A stretch of DNA of 64,000 nt from Sphingomonas sp. Leaf230 (GTDB taxonomy: Bacteria > Pseudomonadota > Alphaproteobacteria > Sphingomonadales > Sphingomonadaceae), in the NCBI RefSeq assembly GCF_001421745.1, contig NZ_LMKW01000010.1, positions 339,131 through 403,130 on the forward strand, written 5' to 3'. The position numbers were made by a program, and so were the translations under genes. Within the stretch, counting starts at the first letter, position 1. Each line of letters starts with the position of its first letter. Below are positions 9,999 to 18,087 of this stretch, piece by piece. The notes under the pieces were generated by a model, which saw only the letters and a program-made list of their open reading frames with translations, was not told the DNA's origin and did not search any database.

Positions 9999-11792
9999 TC
10001 ACTGAACGCCGTGCATCCACTTCTTGATCAGCGGCGAGATCAGCAGCAGCACGACGCCGATCCCGGCGGACACGAGCCCGATCGTCCAGAACACGCCGGC
10101 ATAGGTATCCAGGCTGACCTTCAAATTGGTCACCTGGCCGCCGACCGTCTCGACGCTCGCGACCTGCGCGACGACGCCGGCGACATATTGCGCGACCGAG
10201 ATCGACAGGAACCACACGCCCATCATCAGACCGACGACGCGCGCGATCGACAGCTTGGTGATCATGCTGAGACCGACCGGCGAGATGCAGAGCTCGGCGA
10301 ACGAGTGGATGAAATACAGCCCGGCGAGCCACCAGATCGCGACCTTGAACGTCGGCCCGACCATGCTTGCGCCCCAGACGAGGAACAGGAAGCCGACGCC
10401 GACGCCGATCAGTGCGATGCCGAACTTGACGGGGATCGACGGCTCCAGGCCCTTGGCGGCGAGCTTTGTCCACAGGATCGACATCACCGGCGCCAGCGCG
10501 ACGATGAAGAACGCGTTGAAGAACTGGGTCTGGCCGGCCGAGATGCTGAAGAGGCCGAACACGCTGAGGTCGGTGTTGCGATCCGCGAACAGCGTCAGCG
10601 ACGACCCGGCTTGCTCGAACAGCGTCCAGAACACGACGTTGAACACGATCAGGACCATCGCCGCGAGCATCATCTGGAACTCGCGACGCTCGCCGTTGAT
10701 GAACGACCAGATCAGGATGCCGGGCACCGCGATCAGGAACGTGCCGAACAGCAATTTGCCCATCAGCGACAGCGAGGCGATGTAGCCGACGATCCCGGAG
10801 CCCGGCACCGGCGGCACCGCGTTCATGAGGTTGACGAACAGCAGGTAGAAGATCGGGATGCCGAGCAGCGCGAGCGCGTAGATGCCGAGCGCGCGGTCGG
10901 GACCGGTGCGGACCGGGGGCTCGCCGTAGCCGTTGAGCTTGCCGCCATCGAACTGGATCAGCGTCCATGAGGCGAGCATGCCGATCGCGGCGAGGCCGAA
11001 GCCTGCCCACCAGCCGACCGCGACCGCGAGGAACGGACAGAGCAGCTGCGAGAACAGCGAGCCGAGGTTGATCCCCATGTAGAAGATCGTGAAGCCGGCA
11101 TCGCGGCGCTTGTCGCCCTGCGCGTAGAGTTCGCCGACCATCGTCGAGATGTTGGGCTTGAAGAAGCCGTTGCCGACCGAGATCATGCAGAGCGCGAGCA
11201 GCATGATGGTGACGTAGAAGCTGCTGCGTTCGGCGCCGGATTCGAATCCACCCTTCTCGACCGTGCGTGCGGTCGAGCCGTCGGGGGCGAGCAGCGAGAC
11301 GGTGCCGTCGTCGTTGCCCTTGATCTTCAGCTTGTTCGCGCCGTCGACGAGATAGCGGACTTCGCTATCGGCTTGGTCGACAACTTCGATCGCGTAACGC
11401 TGGTTGGCGATCGTGGCGTACGGCTTGGCGGTCTCGCCGCCGAAGCAGAGCAGCAGATAGCCCAGCGCCATGATGATCGCGCCGAACTTCACCGCGCGCT
11501 TCGAGCCGAGATACTGGTCCGCGAGATAGCCGCCGACCAGCGGCGTCAGATACACCAGCGCGGTATAGCCACCGTAGAGCCCGGTCGCCTCGCGGTCGCC
11601 GAACACGAAATGCTTGGTGAGGTACAGCGTGAGCAGCGCGCGCATGCCGTAATAGCCGAACCGCTCCCACGCCTCGGTGGTGAACAGCCGCGCGAGCTGG
11701 CGGGGGTGCCCGAACCAGGTTTCGCCGGACGCCGGGTTGATATGGGTGATATCCGGCTCTCGCGGGGTATCCGCGGTCGGGGTGTCCACCAT
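9999..11792 (-). CDS. Proton-dependent oligopeptide transporter (POT/PTR2 family)
   Basis: A 597-residue inner-membrane peptide:H+ symporter. The family's ERFGYYGMRALLTLYL motif is in TM1 (near residue 40) and FYMGINLGSL (PTR2 signature) is near residue 243. About 12-14 hydrophobic segments are visible. Between the fourth and fifth segments a hydrophilic insert of about 70 residues (around residues 125-195) reads like a small extracytoplasmic beta domain. This makes the protein longer than enterobacterial DtpA (about 500). The gene is divergent from a nitroreductase gene. Substrate is likely di- and tripeptides, by family. Confidence 0.92.
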   Translation of the reverse strand: MVDTPTADTPREPDITHINPASGETWFGHPRQLARLFTTEAWERFGYYGMRALLTLYLTKHFVFGDREATGLYGGYTALVYLTPLVGGYLADQYLGSKRAVKFGAIIMALGYLLLCFGGETAKPYATIANQRYAIEVVDQADSEVRYLVDGANKLKIKGNDDGTVSLLAPDGSTARTVEKGGFESGAERSSFYVTIMLLALCMISVGNGFFKPNISTMVGELYAQGDKRRDAGFTIFYMGINLGSLFSQLLCPFLAVAVGWWAGFGLAAIGMLASWTLIQFDGGKLNGYGEPPVRTGPDRALGIYALALLGIPIFYLLFVNLMNAVPPVPGSGIVGYIASLSLMGKLLFGTFLIAVPGILIWSFINGERREFQMMLAAMVLIVFNVVFWTLFEQAGSSLTLFADRNTDLSVFGLFSISAGQTQFFNAFFIVALAPVMSILWTKLAAKGLEPSIPVKFGIALIGVGVGFLFLVWGASMVGPTFKVAIWWLAGLYFIHSFAELCISPVGLSMITKLSIARVVGLMMGVWFLSISVAQYVAGVVAQVASVETVGGQVTNLKVSLDTYAGVFWTIGLVSAGIGVVLLLISPLIKKWMHGVQ

Positions 11793-11909
11793 TCTTACGC
11801 TCCCTGATACTCGTCTTGGCCGCCGTCGAACGCGGGGCCGTTATGGCGCGCAACCTAGCGGCAAAGCTCGGCCTGTAAATATCGCACATCAGGGCTTATC
11901 TTCCGGGAC

Positions 11910-12485
11910 ATGCTCAACGACCGCTCCACGCCGCTCTCGCTGCTCGCCACCCGCCGATCGGGAAAGCCCCGCGACCTGATCGCGCCCGGCCCCGATTCCT
12001 ACCAGCTGGCGACGATCCTCGAGATCGCGGCGCGAACGCCCGACCACGGCAAGCTCGCGCCGTGGCGGTTCGTCGTCGTGGGTGACGAACACCGCGCGGC
12101 ACTGTCGACGCTGATCACGGATGCGTACCTCGCGGAACGGCCTTCAGCGTCGCGGACCGAACTCGAGTCGCTCGACCAGTTCGCGCATCAGGCGCCGACG
12201 CTGGTGGTCGTGCTGTCGTCGCCGAAGGAGAGCAAGATTCCGCTTTGGGAACAGGAGCTTTCGGCGGGGGCGGCCTGCATGAACCTGCTCCATGCGGTGC
12301 ATGCGGAGGGGTTTGCGGGGGGCTGGCTGACCGGTTGGCCGGCCTATTCTGACTTGGTGCGCGATGCCTTCGGGTCCGCGGCGGAGCGGATCGCCGGGTT
12401 CATGTTCATCGGCACGCCGTCGCGGGCGCTCGACGAACGGCCTCGCCCGGATATGGCACGGCTCGTAAGCCATTGGGAATCTTGA
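11910..12485 (+). CDS. Nitroreductase family protein (YdjA-like)
   Basis: A 191-residue FMN-dependent oxidoreductase. The N-terminal TRRSGKPRDLIAPGP and EIAARTPDHGKLAPWRF (FMN-phosphate and isoalloxazine-binding region) match the YdjA subgroup, the smallest nitroreductases. AGAACMNLLHAVHAEGFAGGWLTG is the usual dimer and FMN-contact helix. Physiological substrate unknown. The gene is followed after 37 bp by a GntR-type regulator on the same strand. Confidence 0.88.
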   Translation: MLNDRSTPLSLLATRRSGKPRDLIAPGPDSYQLATILEIAARTPDHGKLAPWRFVVVGDEHRAALSTLITDAYLAERPSASRTELESLDQFAHQAPTLVVVLSSPKESKIPLWEQELSAGAACMNLLHAVHAEGFAGGWLTGWPAYSDLVRDAFGSAAERIAGFMFIGTPSRALDERPRPDMARLVSHWES

Positions 12486-12522
12486 GCCTCGACTTTCCGC
12501 CAGATTGCTGTATTAGAACAGC

Positions 12523-12879
12523 ATGACAGCGCTCAGCAGCGACGACAGCCCCGTATATATCCGCCTTCGCAGCACGATCGCTGCGGGGATTTTGCGCGGC
12601 GACTATCGTGCGGGCGATCAATTGCCGTCGGTCCGCGCGTTCGCTGCCGAGCAGGGGGCGAATCCGCTGACGGTCGCCAAGGCCTATCAGAGCTTTCAGG
12701 ACGACGGGTATGTCGAGGTTCGGCGCGGGGTCGGGATGTTCGTGATGCCGGGTGCGGCGGAGGCTTTGCGGGTGGCGGAGCGCGAGAATTTCGTGACGAC
12801 GCAGTGGCCGCGGATCTTGGGGCATATCGATCTGTTGGGATTGGATGCGCATGATCTTTTGGAGCGCGAGCGGGCCTGA
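12523..12879 (+). CDS. GntR-family transcriptional regulator (YtrA-type)
   Basis: A 118-residue DNA-binding protein. The winged helix-turn-helix covers about residues 8-75: YIRLRSTIAAGILRGDYRAG, then LPSVRAFAAEQGANPLTVAKAY, the GntR signature. The remaining 40 residues form two helices with no effector domain, as in the YtrA subfamily, whose members often regulate ABC transporters. No such transporter is adjacent; the only same-strand neighbour is the nitroreductase gene upstream. Target unknown. Confidence 0.9.
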   Translation: MTALSSDDSPVYIRLRSTIAAGILRGDYRAGDQLPSVRAFAAEQGANPLTVAKAYQSFQDDGYVEVRRGVGMFVMPGAAEALRVAERENFVTTQWPRILGHIDLLGLDAHDLLERERA

Positions 12880-12958
12880 GTCGCTGCGAGCGATTTCCTT
12901 CGCCTCCCCTGCCCCTTGCGTTTGTCTGCACCCTGTCCCGTTCGTGCTCCCCCTCCCC

Positions 12959-13107
12959 CGTTCGTCCTGAGTAGTCATCGAGTAGGCGCGAAGCGGCATA
13001 TCGAGAGGACGTATCGAAGGACAGGTTGGCGCGGGGAACCCATGCTTCGATACGCGCCCTCGATACGCTGCTGACGCAGCTACTCGGTCGCTACTCAGCA
13101 CGAACGG
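12959..13107. repeat. Paired palindromic repeat, family E, long variant
   Basis: Outer arms ccgttcgtcctgagtag and ctactcagcacgaacgg are inverted. Between them are inner inverted pieces built on tcgatac/gtatcga. It fills most of the 264-bp gap between the GntR gene and the convergent N-acetyltransferase gene. Shorter relatives lie at 14058-14130 and 38090-38161. Confidence 0.8.
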
Positions 13108-13143
13108 TGGGGCAGGGCGATACTCGGAGCCAGCCCCCGCGCT

Positions 13144-13959
13144 TCAGAATAATCCCAGCGCGGCGACGTCCTCGACGCTCAGGTCGATCCCGAACAACAG
13201 GCTCATGCGGATGCGGTACACGCGCGGGTCTGTGATCTCGCCGACGGTCGTGTCGGTCCCCGAGCGCCGGCGGTAGTTCCGCCCGATCAGCGACGCGAAG
13301 CCGTTCGGCAGGACGATGCTGGCGATCGGGGTGTGGGTGAAGCGGCTGGACGGTGCGGTCGAGGTCCAGTGGTTCGACATTGCCAGGTCCGCGTCGAACA
13401 CTTGCGCGAGGGTGAAGCTGTATTGCGGCTGGAATCCTCCCGTCTCGCCGCGACCGTCGGTTGTCATCGGATCGCCGTCGCGGAGCAGCATCCAGCCTTG
13501 TTCGGTCGCTTCGAGGCGGAAGCGGGCGCCGTCGGGGGCGGTCGCCTCGGCGCCGTCGGCGAGCGGGAGGACGGGCGTGTAGCTGCCGCCGAAGCCGGTG
13601 TCGGCGATCCAGTCCTGGCCATCGATCGTCACCAGCGCAAAGGTGTGGGTGAGCGGCGGTACGTCTGTGACGGCGATCCACACGCGGGCGAGCAACGGGC
13701 GGGCGGTGAAGCCGAGTTCTTTGAGCGCATCCAGGAACAGCCGGTTATGCTCGAAGCAATAGCCGCCTCGACGTGCGGTGACGAGCTTGGCGAAGACTGA
13801 ATCGGTGTCGATCGCGATGCCGCGGCCGAGGACGACGTCGAGATCCTCGAACGGGATGGCGAGACGGTGCGCGTGCTGGAGGCGACCGAGGCCGATCGAG
13901 TCGAGCGTCGGGCGCGCGGGCATCGCGACACGGAGGAGATAGGCGTCGAGGTCGAACAT
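13144..13959 (-). CDS. Arylamine N-acetyltransferase
   Basis: Transfers acetyl from acetyl-CoA to arylamines or hydrazines. The cysteine-protease-like triad is intact: Cys in RRGGYCFEHN (near residue 70), His in THTFALV (near 108) and Asp in DTGFGG (near 124). The start at 13959 gives MFDLDAYLLRV, the usual NAT N-terminus; a start at 14040 would add 27 unconserved residues. Length 271 is normal. Its natural substrate is not known. The gene stands alone between repeat-filled gaps. Confidence 0.93.
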   Translation of the reverse strand: MFDLDAYLLRVAMPARPTLDSIGLGRLQHAHRLAIPFEDLDVVLGRGIAIDTDSVFAKLVTARRGGYCFEHNRLFLDALKELGFTARPLLARVWIAVTDVPPLTHTFALVTIDGQDWIADTGFGGSYTPVLPLADGAEATAPDGARFRLEATEQGWMLLRDGDPMTTDGRGETGGFQPQYSFTLAQVFDADLAMSNHWTSTAPSSRFTHTPIASIVLPNGFASLIGRNYRRRSGTDTTVGEITDPRVYRIRMSLLFGIDLSVEDVAALGLF

Positions 13960-14057
13960 CGGTCGGGCTTTCACAGATTTCTGTTTCCCCATACCGTCCG
14001 TTGGGCGGGGGCGTCGAGTGCGGGGCACCGGATGTTGCATGTGACGCAGTGCCCCTC

Positions 14058-14130
14058 CCCGTTCGTGCTGAGCGAAGTCGAAGCACCTGCGCGTTGGGCA
14101 TGCCCTTCGACTACGCTCAGGGCGAACGGG
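14058..14130. repeat. Paired palindromic repeat, family E
   Basis: The arms cgttcgtgctgagcgaagtc and, inverted, ttcgactacgctcagggcga flank a 20-bp spacer. Nearly the same arms occur at 38090-38161. Confidence 0.85.
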
Positions 14131-14159
14131 AAACGGGGCGACATCCCTGCTTGCTCCAT

Positions 14160-14252
14160 TGCCCGGGGCTTATTCCGGGGACCACAGTTCCGCGTTCTCA
14201 TTTCTCTCGGGTCTGCGGAACGGTGGATGCCGGAACGAGCCCGGCATGACGG
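14160..14252. repeat. Repeat, family H
   Basis: Begins with a ccggggcttattccgggg hairpin and ends with gtggatgccggaacgagccc followed by ggcatgacgg. A second copy sits at 45130-45228; the 30-bp right end is identical in both. Confidence 0.8.
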
Positions 14253-14287
14253 TTGTTTGGGGCTGTCGCGAACAGAGGCGTCCCTCT

Positions 14288-14420
14288 CGATCCCCCCCGT
14301 CAGGGAGAGGTGGTTGGCGCTTGGCAGACGGAGGGGGCGGAAGGGCCACTTTCGTTGCGTGTTCCTCCCCCTCCGTCACCTTCGGTGCCACCTCCCCCTT
14401 GCGGGGGAGGATCGAGGGGG
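14288..14420. repeat. Paired palindromic repeat, family D
   Basis: Inverted arms built on cagggagaggtgg and ccacctcccccttgcggggg, with an inner inverted pair (gacggaggggg/cccctccgtc). Related copies are at 25011-25136 and 51094-51216. Confidence 0.85.
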
Positions 14421-14469
14421 CCGCCCGGGTGCCCCTCCGCGACAGCCTGTACCGCCTTCCCACTAGCTA

Positions 14470-14573
14470 CCTCCCCGGCGGAGGCCGGGGCCCAATTGGA
14501 ACGTCGGATGTAACCGAGGACCGCGCTGATCGCGACCGTCCCCCAATTGGGCCCCGGCCTCCGCCGGGGGGGG
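14470..14573. repeat. Paired palindromic repeat, family C
   Basis: Inverted arms ctccccggcggaggccgggg and ccccggcctccgccgggggg, each followed inward by cccaattgg. It ends 20 bp before the stop of the acyl-CoA dehydrogenase gene. Confidence 0.85.
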
Positions 14574-14592
14574 AAGACGGGCCCGCGAGAGA

Positions 14593-16305
14593 TCAGGCCG
14601 CGAAGAGTTCCGGCTCGATCGAGTACAGCACTGCCGCGCTGGCGTTGGCAGCGGCGTTGAGGCCCATCGCCTCGGGGACGATCTGGTCGAGGTAGAAGCG
14701 CACCGCTGCCGCCTTCATCCGGCCGAAGTCGTCGGTGCCGGCGACGCCGCCCTGCCGCTCCATCAGCCAGCCGCAGGTGGCGACCGACAGCATCGTGAGG
14801 AAGGGGTAGCTCGCGGCGAGCTTGTCGTCCGCGTCCGCGGTGGCGAGTTTACGACCGATCGCTTCGCACGCGTCGACCAGCGCCAGGAGCCGCTCGTCCT
14901 TCGCTTCAGCGCGGATGTCGGCGATCAGTGTGGCGAACGCGCCGCCATTGTCGAGGCCGAGTTTCCGCCCAACCAGGTCCGCCGCCTGGATGCCGTTCGT
15001 GCCCTCGTAGATCGGCGTGATGCGGGCATCGCGGAAATACTGCGCGGCGCCGGTTTCCTCGACATAGCCCATGCCGCCGTGGACCTGGATGCCGAGCGAC
15101 GCGACTTCGTTGCCGAGATCGGTGCCGTGCGCCTTGGCGAGCGGCGTGACGAGTTCGAGGCGGTTGCGCGCGGCACAATCGCCGAGGTTGGCGCGGTCGA
15201 CCTGCCCCGCCGCGTAGTAGACGAGCGCGCGCGCCGCCTGGGTCTGCGCCTTCATCCGCATCAGCATGCGGCGGACGTCGGGATGCTCGACGATCTTAAC
15301 CGAGTCCTTGTTCGGCGAGCCGGCGCGCGCCGATTGCACGCGGTCGAGCGCATAGGCTACCGCGCCCTGCGTCGCACCCTCGGCGACCTGCACACCCTGG
15401 AGGCCGACGTTCAATCGCGCATTGTTCATCATCGTGAACATCGCGCGGATGCCGCCGAGCTCGGCGCCGATCAGTTCGCCGATGCAGTCGTCGTTGTCGC
15501 CGAAGCTCAAGACACAGGTGGGGGACGCGTGGAGGCCCATCTTGTGCTCGATCGAGACGACGCGGACGTCGTTGAACTCGCCCGGCGTGCCATCTTCCTG
15601 GAGGCGGAACTTGGGGACGAGGAACAGCGAGATGCCCTTCGTGCCCGCGGGGGCGCCGGGGGTCCGCGCTAAGACGAGGTGGACGATGTTCGGTGCCATG
15701 TCGTGATCGCCGAACGAGATGTAGATCTTGGTGCCCTTGATGCTCCATTTGCCGTCGCCGAGCGGGGTGGCCGTGGCACGGAGCGCGCCGACGTCGGAGC
15801 CGGCCTGCGGCTCGGTGAGATTCATCGTGCCGGTCCATTCGCCGGTCGCGAGATGGGGGAGGTAGAGCGCCTGCTGCTCGGGGCTGCCGTGATGCTGGAG
15901 CGCCTCGATCGCGCCGACGGTAAGCGTCGGGCAGAGCGCGAAGCCCATGTTGGCCGAGCCCAATGTGTCGAGCACCGCGGTCTGGATCGCGAACGGCAGG
16001 CCCTGCCCGCCCCATTCCTCCTCGACGCCGATTCCGCCCCAGCCGCCTTCGACATAATCCTTGTACGCCTGCGCGAAGCCGTCGGGCATGACCACGCCGT
16101 CTGGGGTCCATTTCGCGCCGACGGTATCGCCGGTTCGGTTGAGCGGGGCCCACTCGCCCGACGCCAGTTGCCCCACGCCTTCGAGGACCGCGTCGACGAC
16201 ATCGTCGCTGGCGGCGGCATAGCGTTCGGTCGCGGCGATCTCGCCGATCCGCACGACATGGTCGAGCACGAAACGCTGTTCGGTGGTTGCTGGAGTGAAG
16301 GCCAT
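14593..16305 (-). CDS. Acyl-CoA dehydrogenase (DmdC-like subgroup)
   Basis: A 570-residue FAD-dependent acyl-CoA dehydrogenase of the long form, with N- and C-terminal extensions like 3-methylmercaptopropionyl-CoA dehydrogenase DmdC. The FAD- and substrate-binding MNLTEPQAGSDVG is near residue 160 and GLHASPTC near 265. VHGGMGYVEETGAAQYFRDA is near 420, followed by IYEGTNGIQAADLVGRKL, whose Glu is the candidate catalytic base. The length and N-terminal DHVVRIGEIA segment argue against classic 380-residue family members. Beta-oxidation of some acyl-CoA is the safest role; the acyl specificity is not determinable. Divergent from tsaC, with a 46-bp gap between starts. Confidence 0.9.
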   Translation of the reverse strand: MAFTPATTEQRFVLDHVVRIGEIAATERYAAASDDVVDAVLEGVGQLASGEWAPLNRTGDTVGAKWTPDGVVMPDGFAQAYKDYVEGGWGGIGVEEEWGGQGLPFAIQTAVLDTLGSANMGFALCPTLTVGAIEALQHHGSPEQQALYLPHLATGEWTGTMNLTEPQAGSDVGALRATATPLGDGKWSIKGTKIYISFGDHDMAPNIVHLVLARTPGAPAGTKGISLFLVPKFRLQEDGTPGEFNDVRVVSIEHKMGLHASPTCVLSFGDNDDCIGELIGAELGGIRAMFTMMNNARLNVGLQGVQVAEGATQGAVAYALDRVQSARAGSPNKDSVKIVEHPDVRRMLMRMKAQTQAARALVYYAAGQVDRANLGDCAARNRLELVTPLAKAHGTDLGNEVASLGIQVHGGMGYVEETGAAQYFRDARITPIYEGTNGIQAADLVGRKLGLDNGGAFATLIADIRAEAKDERLLALVDACEAIGRKLATADADDKLAASYPFLTMLSVATCGWLMERQGGVAGTDDFGRMKAAAVRFYLDQIVPEAMGLNAAANASAAVLYSIEPELFAA

Positions 16306-16351
16306 CGCATCCTCTTATCGCTACGGTTTGGACCCGCTATACGCCTGTGGA

Positions 16352-17389
16352 ATGACCCGTCCACACCCTCGAATTTTACCCTACGGCACGGCCGCGATCG
16401 CCGAAGCCGCTGCGCTGATTCGCGATGGCGGCATCGTCGCGGTGCCCACCGAGACGGTGTATGGGCTTGCCGCGGACGCGACCAACGCGGAGGCGGTGGC
16501 GCGGATTTACGCAGCCAAGGGGCGGCCGAGTTTCAATCCGCTGATCGTGCATGTGGCGGACTTGGCGGCGGCGGAGCGGATTGCGGTGTTCGATGCGGAT
16601 GCTCGGGCGTTGGCGGCGGCGTTCTGGCCGGGGCCTTTGACGCTCGTGCTGCCGGTAAGGGGGGATTCGGGGATCGCTGCGCTGGTGACGGCGGGGTTGG
16701 ATACGATCGCGATCCGGGTGCCGCGGCATCGGGCGATGCAGGGGTTGATTGCGGCGTCGGGGCGGCCTTTGGCGGCGCCTTCGGCCAATGCGAGCGGGGG
16801 GATCAGTCCGACTACCGCCGGGCATGTTGCGGGAAGCTTGGGGGGGAACGTACCGTTGATCCTCGACGACGGGGCTACCGAGGCTGGGTTGGAGTCGACG
16901 ATCGTGGCTGGGCGGACGGTGTTGCGGCCGGGGCCGGTGACGGCGGAGGCGCTTCTGGCGCAACTCCACCACCCCCCCGGTGAACAGCCCCCCCCCGGCG
17001 AAGGCCGGGGCCCAATTGAAACGTCTGAGATAACTGCGCGCAACGCCAAGCATAACCGTCCCCCAATTGGGCCCCGGCCTTCGCCGGGGGGGAGTGACGG
17101 TGGGATAATCGCTCCGGGGCAGCTTGCGAGCCACTATGCTCCCAAGAAGCTGCTGCGGTTAAATGCTACCGAGGCAGCGTCGAACGAATGGCTGATCGGT
17201 TTCGGCGAAGTGGCGGGCGACGTGACCCTTTCCGCATCGGGGGACCTGGTCGAAGCGGCGGCGAAGCTGTTCGATCTGCTCCACGCTGCCGATGCGAATG
17301 AACGTCCAACGATCGCCATCGCGCCGATCCCGCCTGAAGGCATCGGCGAAGCGATCAACGACCGCTTGCGCCGTGCCGCACATCGATAG
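16352..17389 (+). CDS. tsaC: L-threonylcarbamoyladenylate synthase (Sua5 type)
   Basis: Makes threonylcarbamoyl-AMP for the t6A37 modification of ANN-decoding tRNAs. The YrdC domain (residues 1-205) has VAVPTETVYGLAADA, KGRPSFNPLIVHV and SANASGGISPTTAGHV. The Sua5 C-terminal domain begins with APGQLASHYAPKK, the interdomain-loop signature. Between them about 43 residues (PPGEQPPPGEGRGPIETSE, then NRPPIGPRPSPGGSDGG) are the in-frame translation of a family C palindromic repeat. The ATG at 16352 gives MTRPHPRIL; the longer frame from 16283 overlaps the divergent gene. The insertion falls in the natural interdomain linker, so the enzyme is probably functional. Confidence 0.94.
   Translation: MTRPHPRILPYGTAAIAEAAALIRDGGIVAVPTETVYGLAADATNAEAVARIYAAKGRPSFNPLIVHVADLAAAERIAVFDADARALAAAFWPGPLTLVLPVRGDSGIAALVTAGLDTIAIRVPRHRAMQGLIAASGRPLAAPSANASGGISPTTAGHVAGSLGGNVPLILDDGATEAGLESTIVAGRTVLRPGPVTAEALLAQLHHPPGEQPPPGEGRGPIETSEITARNAKHNRPPIGPRPSPGGSDGGIIAPGQLASHYAPKKLLRLNATEAASNEWLIGFGEVAGDVTLSASGDLVEAAAKLFDLLHAADANERPTIAIAPIPPEGIGEAINDRLRRAAHR
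16967..17093. repeat. Family C palindromic repeat inside tsaC, in frame
   Basis: Arms ccccccggcgaaggccgggg and ccccggccttcgccgggggg flank cccaattg/caattggg and a 45-bp spacer, exactly as in the intergenic copies (5931-6034, 63205-63307). A partial extra arm precedes it. The reading frame of tsaC runs through without a stop. Confidence 0.88.
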
Positions 17390-17475
17390 TCCGTTCCCCT
17401 GCGCACGCAGGGGTCCAGGAGTCAGGTCGGATGAAGGTATTTAGCTGGGCCCCCGCTTCCGCGGGGGAACGGCTA
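17390..17475. repeat. Palindromic repeat, family G-like
   Basis: Left arm gttcccctgcgcacgcaggg, right arm gcccccgcttccgcggggga followed by acgg. It fills the gap between convergent tsaC and msrA and could serve as a bidirectional terminator. Confidence 0.7.
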
Positions 17476-17485
17476 TCGGTCCAAT

Positions 17486-18028
17486 CTACGCGTTCACTGC
17501 CGCCTTCGACCTTGCGGCGAAGCTCTTGCGGAGCTTCTGCAGCTTGGGGGGGATCACCGCCATGCAATACGGGTTCGAGCGGCCCGAGGTTTCCCAGTAA
17601 TCCTGGTGATAGCCCTCGGCCTCGTACCAGGTGTCCATCGGCTCGATGGTCGTGACGATCGGCTTCGGCGAATCCGCCTGAGCCCGCTCCAGCGCTGCTT
17701 CCATCTCGGCCTTCTGCGCATCGTCCGCCGGGAACATCGCCGAGCGATACTGCGTGCCGACATCGTTGCCCTGCCGGTTCAGCGTCGTCGCGTCATGCGT
17801 CGCGAAGAAGATGTCGAGCAGGTCGCCGAGCTTCAACTGCTCCGGGTCGAAGCCGATGCGGATTGCCTCGGCATGGCCGGTGTCGCCACCGCACACCTGC
17901 TTGTACGTCGGGTCAGGGACATGCCCGCCGATATAACCGCTCTCGGCCGACTCGACGCCGATCACGTCCTTGAACACAGCCTCGGTGCACCAGAAGCAGC
18001 CGCCGGCCAGCGTTACATAATCCGTCAT
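17486..18028 (-). CDS. msrA: Peptide-methionine (S)-S-oxide reductase
   Basis: Repairs oxidised methionine, S-epimer, in proteins. The active site GGCFWCTEAVF (catalytic Cys of GCFW) is near residue 13, and GYIGG, GDTGHAEAIRIGFDP and GTQYRS follow at the expected positions. The C-terminal part (HQDYWETSGRSNPYCMAVI) contains the last conserved Cys, a candidate resolving residue. Length 180 is standard. An AAGGAG ribosome binding site six bases upstream confirms the ATG at 18028. Transcribed divergently from galE. Confidence 0.96.
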   Translation of the reverse strand: MTDYVTLAGGCFWCTEAVFKDVIGVESAESGYIGGHVPDPTYKQVCGGDTGHAEAIRIGFDPEQLKLGDLLDIFFATHDATTLNRQGNDVGTQYRSAMFPADDAQKAEMEAALERAQADSPKPIVTTIEPMDTWYEAEGYHQDYWETSGRSNPYCMAVIPPKLQKLRKSFAARSKAAVNA

Positions 18029-18087
18029 AACGATCTCCTTTCCGCCAATGTAGGAAGTCGCTACCCCGCAACAAAGAGGAGACGCGC

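Larger units (their letters stand above)
13960..14592. other. Repeat-rich intergenic region
   Basis: A 633-bp gap between two minus-strand genes with no credible gene. Four different palindromic repeat elements stand in a row (families E, H, D and C, listed separately). It looks like a landing area for these elements. Confidence 0.8.

Noticed and set aside
13960..14592. CRISPR-like array
   Set aside because: The repeats are inverted pairs of different families with no direct repeat periodicity or spacers.
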